A stretch of DNA of 10,814 nt. It comes from Planctomycetota bacterium (GTDB taxonomy: Bacteria > Planctomycetota > Phycisphaerae > Sedimentisphaerales > Anaerohalosphaeraceae). This document shows positions 5,071 to 10,814 of the stretch, in pieces. Both the position numbers and the translations under genes were made by a program. Every line of letters starts with the position of its first letter. Position 1 is the stretch's first letter. The stretch lies in NCBI GenBank assembly GCA_019456245.1, contig VRUF01000080.1, positions 1-10,814 of the forward strand. The letters run 5' to 3'. The notes beneath the pieces were generated by a model. It saw nothing but the letters and a program-made list of their open reading frames with translations. It was not told where the DNA came from and searched no databases.

Positions 5071-7222
5071 TTGACTCGGCCTCTGAATTTTTAGCTGCAA
5101 CGACATTAAGCGATTTGCCATCCATATACGCCGGCGTATCGACACCGAACATGTTCAGTACAGTCGGACCGATATCCATCAGCCTCGGTGTTTTGTCGGT
5201 AATATTCATATTGCTAAAAAGCACACCCGGCACCAGCGAAGGATCGATGCAATGATCACCGCTCCACGCCTTTGTATTAGGATGGAATACTTTCTCTGTG
5301 ACCTCGCCTATAGCTGTTGCCCACGATGCACGGTAACCTCTATGGTAACCGATCATAAGGTCGGGAGCCTCACTTTTATACGGTCCCTGATAAAGTTTCA
5401 GGGAGTTATAAACCTGCTTGATAGCAGGGGTGCTTCGATCTTCATCGGTCAGTGCTTCGAGTTTGGCGGCGATTTCATCGCGCAATTGAGTGGCTTGGTC
5501 ACCTTTGTCGACTATACCCTGAGACTCTCTGCCTTTGATGTTCAGAAATAAACCGGTAAGTCCGATGGCGTACGCTTTGGTCTTTGACCAGTCAACGCCT
5601 GCCAGATATTTACCATTACGTTTTCCGTCCAGCATCACCAGGTAGCCGTTATCCTCGAGCCATCGGTTTAGATCGACTCCATATCTAAATGTCGTAAATC
5701 CATGATCTGAAATAACCATCAGCAGCGTCTTGTCGTCACCGTTGAGTTTTTTAAGTGTTTTGCCGACAATATTGTCCATACGTTTGTAAACTTCTTCAAT
5801 AGCGTTACGGCAGTTATCGTCAACTTTCCTGCCGGCATTGTTGGCTGGGTGCTCGTCGTCGATATAGCGCCAGAAAGAATGTTGTATGCGGTCGGTACCG
5901 TCAAAGACACACACTGTAAGCCCTCGAGGGACCTTTTCCAGCGAATCAAAAAACATATTTTCGCGTTCTGCATCGATCTCGATACTTTGCTGCAAAAAAC
6001 CGTTGTCATCGATAACCTGTTCGTTCAGTGCCCAGCTGTCCTCTGCAAGACCAAGCGTAGCAAACGCTCCCTGCATCTTCGAAAGGTAACACGAATACAC
6101 CGGTGGATGGCTTATCGGCATTGCCGGGCTTGACGGATCGATATTGACCGGAGTTACATAAAGCTCAAATTCAGGTTCGGTATTTATCAGAAGAAACTTG
6201 CATATCCCTTTAACCTTGATGCCTGCACCTGCCTTAAATTTCACCTGCACCCAATCGGTATAGCTGCCAATTACAAGATCGTAACTTATACCGTTTAATT
6301 TAAGAATGGCTTTATCTTTACCGGTGATCTTAACGGTAAATGGACATTCCATAACGCTGCTGTTATCGACAAGTGAGTTGGCAGGACCTGTGAGTTTTGC
6401 ATTGATTATGCCACTGTTATTTACAACGGTAAATTGTTCACCGCCAGTATGCTCGCTGTCTTCCTGCGAAACAGTCGTATAATACGAGAAGGTTCCTTGG
6501 GTCCCTTTAAGGTCCGGCACACACATCGCAGAGAGCTGAACGCCGTTGAACTTCTCGGCAGGGAACGTGATCGGAACACGGAGGATGCTGCTAAAGACAC
6601 CATGCTCGCCAAGTGTTTTCCAGAAGGGTTTGCCCTTTCGCAAAAGCCTGATATCACTTTTGCCGAGTGGGATGTTATATTTGCCGAGCCTGAGTACTTT
6701 GCTGGCGCCGCGGATATCGACAGAGCTTAGCTTTGGCATATAGCTGTTTTTGTCACGAGTTAGAAAGTCGAAGATGTTATGCTTGCCGGGATTTGCACCA
6801 GTCTGGAATGACGACCATGCAACCGGCGAGATCGAAGGTGTTGTCGTAGCAAGCTGTTTGAACGTTCCGCTGCTTTTTAGCTTGCTAAGGTTCGGAAGTT
6901 TGCCTTCTTCCATGTATTTTGCGGCAAGTTTCGGGTCGACACCATCAAAACCCAGAACGATACAACGTTTGATACGGCTTTTGGCAAAGGCATGTCTGCC
7001 GCGAATGGTTCGTATGGTATATCGCACCGGCCAGAACAAAATCGCAAGCAGCGCAGTTATTAATGCGGTAAACATAACGAACATCGAGCCGACAAGAGCA
7101 AATCCGGCACCAGGACCGATATAGGCATGAGCTGTATCGGGAGTTGACAGCATCACCACTAAAGCGGCCAAAGCAAACCAGCTGGGGCGCAACGTCAATT
7201 TTGTATTCAGGTTTTTTCTCAT
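5060..7222 (-). CDS. Membrane-anchored alkaline-phosphatase-superfamily hydrolase with YIGPGAG motif (720 aa)
   Basis: The start is placed at ATG 7222-7220 because it yields a normal Sec signal: MRKN, hydrophobic core FALAALVVML, AHA at 31-33. An ATG 12 codons upstream (7258) is the alternative; neither has a clear Shine-Dalgarno. The predicted mature N-terminus is YIGPGAG (34-40), followed by a TM helix about 41-66 and a basic stretch RYTIRTIRGR. The catalytic core has GFDG (D93), SPVAWSS with S132 as likely nucleophile, TGANPGKH, DGTDRIQH (D444, H448), ISDHGF (D506, H507) and SGDH (H657). A beta-rich insert at about 240-375 with TGPANSLVD, TDWVQVKFKA and PVNIDPSSP parallels the insert of the downstream 647-aa paralogue, so the two arose by duplication of a long-form AP hydrolase. 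The basic residues after the TM helix suggest, by the positive-inside rule, that the catalytic domain may face the cytoplasm. First gene of the four-gene minus-strand operon, with a candidate promoter at 7345-7373. Family call is firm; substrate unknown. Confidence 0.88.
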   Translation of the reverse strand: MRKNLNTKLTLRPSWFALAALVVMLSTPDTAHAYIGPGAGFALVGSMFVMFTALITALLAILFWPVRYTIRTIRGRHAFAKSRIKRCIVLGFDGVDPKLAAKYMEEGKLPNLSKLKSSGTFKQLATTTPSISPVAWSSFQTGANPGKHNIFDFLTRDKNSYMPKLSSVDIRGASKVLRLGKYNIPLGKSDIRLLRKGKPFWKTLGEHGVFSSILRVPITFPAEKFNGVQLSAMCVPDLKGTQGTFSYYTTVSQEDSEHTGGEQFTVVNNSGIINAKLTGPANSLVDNSSVMECPFTVKITGKDKAILKLNGISYDLVIGSYTDWVQVKFKAGAGIKVKGICKFLLINTEPEFELYVTPVNIDPSSPAMPISHPPVYSCYLSKMQGAFATLGLAEDSWALNEQVIDDNGFLQQSIEIDAERENMFFDSLEKVPRGLTVCVFDGTDRIQHSFWRYIDDEHPANNAGRKVDDNCRNAIEEVYKRMDNIVGKTLKKLNGDDKTLLMVISDHGFTTFRYGVDLNRWLEDNGYLVMLDGKRNGKYLAGVDWSKTKAYAIGLTGLFLNIKGRESQGIVDKGDQATQLRDEIAAKLEALTDEDRSTPAIKQVYNSLKLYQGPYKSEAPDLMIGYHRGYRASWATAIGEVTEKVFHPNTKAWSGDHCIDPSLVPGVLFSNMNITDKTPRLMDIGPTVLNMFGVDTPAYMDGKSLNVVAAKNSEAESNEQ

Positions 7223-7344
7223 AGAATCGTATCGTCTAAATAGGTGAGTATAAGCCAAAGTTCAGATGATTGTATTTCATTACCGCAAATCGCTTATTGT
7301 TAATTAAAAGGGACTGAAAGTTGCCTTAAACACTATACCGCATT

Positions 7345-7373
7345 ATTATATCAAATGTTCTTAGAAATTGCAA
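7345..7373 (-). promoter_or_regulatory. Sigma70-type promoter of the minus-strand AP-hydrolase operon
   Basis: On the minus strand, TTGCAA (7373-7368) and TATAAT (7350-7345) are separated by exactly 17 nt. The -10 box is a perfect consensus and the -35 matches at four of six positions. Transcription would begin around 7338, giving a leader of roughly 115 nt before the ATG at 7222. The ten-G tract at 7377-7386 lies three bases upstream of the -35 box. This is a sequence match only, in AT-rich DNA where chance matches are common. Confidence 0.55.
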
Positions 7374-7376
7374 AAA

Positions 7377-7386
7377 GGGGGGGGGG
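7377..7386 (+). repeat. Homopolymeric tract of ten G
   Basis: Ten consecutive G residues directly after a run of five A, in otherwise AT-rich intergenic DNA. It lies three bases upstream of the predicted -35 box of the minus-strand operon, where it reads as a C tract. Tracts of this length are prone to slippage and to assembly error. Confidence 0.9.
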
Positions 7387-7775
7387 TGTAGGATTAGCTC
7401 CTGTTTGGTTATTACTCCTCCATAACCACTTGTTATTAGAGGAATTAAAATTGTCCCGACGAAATTTATTGCATCTTCTGTGATGGTTTTGTACGATTTG
7501 CAAACTATGAAACAAAAATATGGCTCACATATACGAAAAATTAAATTGCTCAAGTTGCAGTTATTTTTATGGCGGATATCTTTCTATTTAGAAATTATGG
7601 AGATAATCTATTAATACTATCTAAAACAGCCCATAGTATATCGCCTTTGTACCTAACCTGGGTATAAAACCGTAATTTTAAGCCAAAAAACGAAAATTAC
7701 CAAACGAACCCATTTTTGGGCACTCTGAATAACTTACAATTTAACCTTTACTTGTAACTTTCGCACTTGTAGCTG

Positions 7776-7804
7776 TTGTTACATTCTTTTCTTTCTCGTA
7801 TAAT
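7776..7804 (+). promoter_or_regulatory. Sigma70-type promoter for the lipoprotein-acpS-mnmG operon
   Basis: TTGTTA (7776-7781) and TATAAT (7799-7804) with a 17-nt spacer; the -10 is consensus and the -35 matches at four of six positions. Expected transcription start is near 7811, giving a leader of about 80 nt. It is the best promoter-like match upstream of the gene at 7891 and is correctly oriented. Not experimentally supported. Confidence 0.6.
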
Positions 7805-7836
7805 AATTTCAACTCAGGAAGGTTTAGATAAGTATA

Positions 7837-7865
7837 GACTCCGGACGTTCCGGGATCGCTGAGTC
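7837..7865 (+). promoter_or_regulatory. Leader hairpin upstream of the PpiC-like lipoprotein gene
   Basis: Within the predicted leader, CCGGA (7841-7845) and TCCGG (7849-7853) form a stem with a three-base loop, enclosed by GACTC (7837-7841) and GAGTC (7861-7865). The two stems share base 7841, so they would compete or stack imperfectly. No U-tract follows, so it is not an obvious terminator. It may only stabilise the mRNA. The ribosome site GGAG is at 7882-7885, clear of this structure. Confidence 0.3.
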
Positions 7866-7890
7866 CATTGAGCAAATTTTTGGAGTACAG

Positions 7891-9132
7891 ATGTCAGCAG
7901 AAAAGACCAAAGAAACCGTACTGCGGGTCATTATTGCTATTGCCCTGACCACGCTAATATTCAGCGGATGTGGAAAGCCGGAGCGTTTCGTGAGGAAAAG
8001 CTATGACATACCCGATCCTAACGCAATACCGCTGCCGAAATCGCAAAATACGTCGACCTTCAAAGGGGGCATGACCATTTCAGTGGCTGGCGAAACCATT
8101 ACAACTGATGACATAGTATCTGCTGGCAGAGTATTAGATCGTCTAAGACCAAAGGCAGCCGGCGGAGACTATGCCTATTTCCATCAGCAAAGTTACGACA
8201 CCGTATCCTATATGGTATCAGAGAAGATCAAGGACATCCTCCTCTGCTACATCGCCCGAAAAAACGCGCCTTCAGGCATAGACGAAAATCTTGATAAAGC
8301 CGTCGAAAAAGAAGTAAACAGGTATGTCGCAGCATTCGAAAGTAATTACGAAGCCCTCAAAGACATAAAGAAAATGGGCTTTAACGGCTGGGATGATTTT
8401 CGCGATTACAAGAGAAAGCAGTTTTTGAAGCAATCTTATTTATCCACAAAGGTCAAAACCGATGAAACGGTTTCACGTAATGAACTACTCCAGCGATACA
8501 GCGAACTAAAGACTCTTGAGGATGCATATTTTGACAGGGGTCCAATAACCCAGCAACCTGAAATGAGCAGAATCCTCACCGCCCTGAAAGCTCAGTACAA
8601 AAAGGCCGACGCGGAAACATACTTTCGGCTGATTGAGATTCGTCCGGCCCAGCTCGACGAAAGCCAGATAGATACATCAAAAGAGGAAACCGGTCATCAG
8701 GCCGCGATGCGCATCGCAAAAGACCTTCGCAGCCGAATAGATGCCGGCGAAGATTTCGCCCAAATTGCTGCCGGCTTTCATGGCCCATACAAAAACGACA
8801 AGGATCCTGATCGTTATACGCTGGGGGGCTTATTTTCGCCTTATGACATACTGGAAACTCAAGCCCGTAAGGCAAAGGCTGGAGAAGTTATTGGTCCTGT
8901 CGATGCCGAAGACAGAGTATTTATTATGAAGATCGAATCGAGGCAGGCCGCTGGTATCGTGCCATTTGAAAAAATCCAAAATATCCTTGAGCTTCAGATA
9001 AGGCTCGAGCGGCAACTTGTTCAGTATGAAGAGGTATACCGTCAATTGGCGGCCGCGGCTGCTATCACCGACAAAGAAAAATTTATCAATGCCTGCATAG
9101 ACACTGCATTTATGCGGCTAAAACCTGAATAG
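7891..9132 (+). CDS. SurA/PpiC-like peptidyl-prolyl cis-trans isomerase lipoprotein
   Basis: 413 aa; ATG at 7891 preceded by GGAG (7882-7885) with 5-nt spacing. A lipoprotein signal peptide (hydrophobic LRVIIAIALTTLIF) ends in the lipobox FSGC with lipidated C27, so the mature protein should be membrane-anchored on the outer side of the cytoplasmic membrane or in the outer membrane. Residues about 60-240 are mostly helical and resemble the SurA-type chaperone N-domain (opening ISVAGETITTDDI). Residues about 245-350 form a parvulin (PpiC) domain: AxRIAKDLRSRIDAGEDFAQIA, then the GG of LGGLFSPYDI (312-313), KAGEVIGPV and VFIMKIE. A helical C-terminal tail follows. The expected role is folding or quality control of exported proteins. 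The domain is divergent, with HGPY where many parvulins have a serine-containing stretch, so isomerase activity is not assured. First gene of the operon with acpS and mnmG; the acpS gene begins 24 nt downstream. Confidence 0.8.
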   Translation: MSAEKTKETVLRVIIAIALTTLIFSGCGKPERFVRKSYDIPDPNAIPLPKSQNTSTFKGGMTISVAGETITTDDIVSAGRVLDRLRPKAAGGDYAYFHQQSYDTVSYMVSEKIKDILLCYIARKNAPSGIDENLDKAVEKEVNRYVAAFESNYEALKDIKKMGFNGWDDFRDYKRKQFLKQSYLSTKVKTDETVSRNELLQRYSELKTLEDAYFDRGPITQQPEMSRILTALKAQYKKADAETYFRLIEIRPAQLDESQIDTSKEETGHQAAMRIAKDLRSRIDAGEDFAQIAAGFHGPYKNDKDPDRYTLGGLFSPYDILETQARKAKAGEVIGPVDAEDRVFIMKIESRQAAGIVPFEKIQNILELQIRLERQLVQYEEVYRQLAAAAAITDKEKFINACIDTAFMRLKPE

Positions 9133-9156
9133 AAAATAAAAAACTAACGACTAATT

Positions 9157-9543
9157 ATGAAGATTGTAGCACATGGTATTGACCTTGTAGATTTTCCAAG
9201 GATTGACAGTCTTATCGAAAGACATGGTGAGAGATTCCTGGATCGTGTTTTTACTCAGCGCGAGCAAAATGATGCTGCCGCGGTAAAGAACACCACAGAA
9301 AAGCTCGCCGGAAGATTCGCTGCCAAAGAAGCGGTCCTAAAGCTTCTCGGAACTGGTTGGCGCGGCAAGATTGCATGGACCGACATTGAGGTTATAAACA
9401 ATCACCTGGGCCAACCGGTCGTCGAGATCGCAGGTGAAGTAAAGAACATCGCCCAACAATCCGGTATCGAGCAGATCACATTGAGCATAACTCACACAGC
9501 CAACTTTGCCATCGCCTCCGTTGTTGCCTTGCGGGAAGTCTGA
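9157..9543 (+). CDS. acpS: Holo-[acyl-carrier-protein] synthase
   Basis: 128 aa, the normal length for AcpS. It transfers 4'-phosphopantetheine from CoA to the conserved serine of acyl carrier protein in the cytoplasm, activating fatty-acid synthesis. Diagnostic motifs are present: GIDLVDFPRI near the N-terminus with Mg-ligand D9, RFAAKEAVLKLLGTG (53-67) with the second ligand E58, and the terminal SITHTANFAIASVVA (110-124). The ATG at 9157 fits the family N-terminus exactly although no clear Shine-Dalgarno precedes it. The TGA stop overlaps the mnmG ATG by one base (TGATG), so the genes are translationally coupled. Confidence 0.95.
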   Translation: MKIVAHGIDLVDFPRIDSLIERHGERFLDRVFTQREQNDAAAVKNTTEKLAGRFAAKEAVLKLLGTGWRGKIAWTDIEVINNHLGQPVVEIAGEVKNIAQQSGIEQITLSITHTANFAIASVVALREV

Positions 9544-10814
9544 TGAAAAGCAGCAATTATGATTGTATTGTTGTCGGCGGCGGTCACGCCGGAGCAGAAG
9601 CAGCCCACGCCGGGGCCAAACTCGGCGCCGAAACTCTGCTGATTACTATGAGCGCCGATACAATTGCCAAAATGAGCTGCAATCCCGCCATAGGAGGTCT
9701 CGCAAAAGGCCAGATAGTTCGTGAGATTGACGCCCTCGGCGGGATCATGGCAAAGGCGATCGACGCCACCGGAATACAGTTTCGTCTGCTAAACAGGTCA
9801 AAAGGTCCGGCAGTCCGCAGCCCGCGCGCACAAGCCGACAAATACAAGTACAAGGATTACGTTCGCAAAACTCTCGAACAAACCGAACACCTGACCATCA
9901 TTGAAGGCGAAGTTGCTGAAGTGCTGGTTGAAAACGCAAAAGCAATAGGTGTCCGTCTAAGATCAGGCATAACTTTCAACGCCCCGAATGTGATAATTAC
10001 CGCGGGAACATTTTTGACCGGTGTTATGCACATGGGCCAAAAGCAGTGGACCGGCGGCAGGATCGATGAGCCTGCCAGCAACGAATTAAGCAAAAGCCTA
10101 AAAGCCCTCGGCCTGAAAATGGGCAGACTTAAAACCGGCACTCCTGCAAGGCTTGATGGTTCAACCGTAGATTTTGATAAACTCGAAATTCAGCCCGGCG
10201 ATGAAAATCCGCAACCCTTCTCCTTTATGACTGATAAGATCAATGGCAAGCAGGTTCCGTGCTGGATCACCCACACAAACGAACAGATACACACGCTTCT
10301 TCGAGACAATCTTCACCTGGCCCCGATGTATACCGGCCAGATAGAATCGACAGGTCCGAGATATTGCCCCAGCATCGAAACAAAGATCGTAAGATTTGCC
10401 GACAAAACCCGCCACCTCGTTCACCTTGAGCCTGAAGACGAGGCGATCTCAACGATCTACTGTAACGGTATAAGCACCTCATTTTCTGCCGATGTTCAGG
10501 ATGAAATGATCCGTCTGTTGCCCGGAACCGAAAATGCCAGGATCACATGTTACGCTTACGCCATCGAATACGATTACTGCCCGCCGACGCAGTTAAAGCG
10601 CAATCTCGAAACCAGAAAAATTGAAGGGCTTTTCCTCGCCGGTCAGATCAACGGTACAAGCGGTTACGAAGAAGCTGCCGGTCAGGGACTCGTCGCGGGC
10701 GTAAACGCCGCAATGAAATTATCCGGCAAGGACCCCCTCGTCCTCGCTCGTGACGAAGCTTATATAGGCGTACTCATCGACGACCTCCTGACAAAGCATA
10801 TCGACGAACCATAC
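9543..10814 (+). CDS. mnmG: tRNA uridine-5-carboxymethylaminomethyl modification enzyme MnmG (GidA), 3'-truncated by window end
   Basis: 424 codons are open from ATG at 9543 to the last base, about two thirds of the usual 620-630 residues. With MnmE, MnmG uses FAD, NADH and a methylenetetrahydrofolate-derived carbon to install the (carboxymethyl)aminomethyl group on the wobble uridine (U34) of certain tRNAs. Seen in order: N-terminal FAD-binding VVGGGHAGAEAA (10-21), MSCNPAIGGLAKGQ with the conserved cysteine C46, RSPRAQADKYKY, ITAGTFLTG, GRLKTGTPAR, TGPRYCPSIE with the second conserved cysteine, LEPED, and INGTSGYEEAAGQG. The missing C-terminus would carry the helical MnmE/tRNA-interacting domain. 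The start overlaps the acpS stop by one base. Nothing in the visible part suggests a defect. Confidence 0.96.
   Translation, partial: MKSSNYDCIVVGGGHAGAEAAHAGAKLGAETLLITMSADTIAKMSCNPAIGGLAKGQIVREIDALGGIMAKAIDATGIQFRLLNRSKGPAVRSPRAQADKYKYKDYVRKTLEQTEHLTIIEGEVAEVLVENAKAIGVRLRSGITFNAPNVIITAGTFLTGVMHMGQKQWTGGRIDEPASNELSKSLKALGLKMGRLKTGTPARLDGSTVDFDKLEIQPGDENPQPFSFMTDKINGKQVPCWITHTNEQIHTLLRDNLHLAPMYTGQIESTGPRYCPSIETKIVRFADKTRHLVHLEPEDEAISTIYCNGISTSFSADVQDEMIRLLPGTENARITCYAYAIEYDYCPPTQLKRNLETRKIEGLFLAGQINGTSGYEEAAGQGLVAGVNAAMKLSGKDPLVLARDEAYIGVLIDDLLTKHIDEPY

Larger units (their letters stand above)
7223..7890. other. AT-rich divergent intergenic region without a convincing gene
   Basis: About 670 bp between divergently transcribed operons, clearly more AT-rich than the flanking genes. 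I see a promoter in each direction (7345-7373 minus, 7776-7804 plus), a run of ten G at 7377-7386, and an inverted repeat GTAATTTT (7672-7679) / AAAATTAC (7693-7700) with a 13-nt spacer. A minus-strand 75-codon open frame (7326-7553) has no ribosome site, runs through the G tract and does not read like a protein. No tRNA, riboswitch or known insertion sequence was recognised. The length and composition could reflect decayed genes or an old insertion. Confidence 0.6.

Noticed and set aside
5071..5145. Longer start for the 647-aa hydrolase (25 extra residues)
   Set aside because: It would overlap the upstream gene by 86 nt and place residues before the Tat signal; the ATG at 5070 has AGAGG at a fitting distance.
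6750..7124. 124-codon plus-strand open frame opposite the 720-aa hydrolase
   Set aside because: Overlaps the signal/TM and GFDG region of a clear gene in antisense; shadow.
7223..7258. Upstream ATG for the 720-aa hydrolase (12 extra residues)
   Set aside because: Adds MAYTHLFRRYDS before an otherwise normal signal peptide and has no ribosome site; kept only as an alternative.
7326..7553. 75-codon minus-strand open frame in the intergenic region
   Set aside because: No ribosome site, crosses the ten-G tract, AT-rich and of unlikely composition (HPPPFLQFL from the G run); it also covers the predicted promoter.
1..10814. CRISPR array, tRNA or rRNA genes, prophage or transposase genes
   Set aside because: No direct-repeat/spacer pattern, no cloverleaf or rRNA-like sequence and no transposase or integrase motif noticed on either strand.

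Overview
The window looks like a chromosomal segment of a Gram-negative-type bacterium: it has a lipobox lipoprotein with a parvulin domain, a Sec signal peptide and a Tat signal peptide. GC content is moderate (mid-40s percent by eye). The wealth of alkaline-phosphatase-superfamily (AP) hydrolases, the YIGPGAG motif after a signal peptide and the gene mix suggest Planctomycetota, perhaps Phycisphaerae. This is an inference from style, not a demonstrated assignment.

Region 1 (1-1883, + strand) holds the C-terminal half of a CysN-type sulfate adenylyltransferase GTPase subunit. Six bases later comes a compact, signal-less AP-superfamily hydrolase of 427 aa. The pair looks cotranscribed and links sulfate activation to a cytoplasmic phosphodiesterase/phosphatase-like enzyme.

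Region 2 (1884-2084) separates convergent genes. It is almost filled by a 166-bp imperfect palindrome with CTAG at both ends, resembling a small palindromic or MITE-like repeat. Its right end supplies the stop codon of the neighbouring minus-strand gene.

Region 3 (2081-7222, - strand) is a tightly packed four-gene operon, in transcription order: a 720-aa AP hydrolase with an N-terminal signal/TM region; a 647-aa paralogue with a Tat signal; a 61-aa ribbon-helix-helix-like protein; and a 277-aa membrane protein whose N-terminal half resembles the EMC3/DUF106 branch of the YidC/Oxa1 superfamily. Genes overlap by 11 nt and 1 nt, or are spaced by 27 nt. A good sigma70-type promoter lies at 7345-7373. 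This operon is the most interesting part of the window: it looks like a membrane-associated module of unknown substrate, with two paralogous hydrolases possibly on opposite sides of the membrane.

Region 4 (7223-7890) is an AT-rich divergent intergenic region with no convincing gene, promoters facing both ways and a run of ten G residues.

Region 5 (7891-10814, + strand) is a housekeeping operon: a SurA/PpiC-like lipoprotein peptidyl-prolyl isomerase, acpS (holo-ACP synthase), and mnmG (tRNA wobble-uridine modification), which overlaps acpS by 1 nt and runs off the end of the window.
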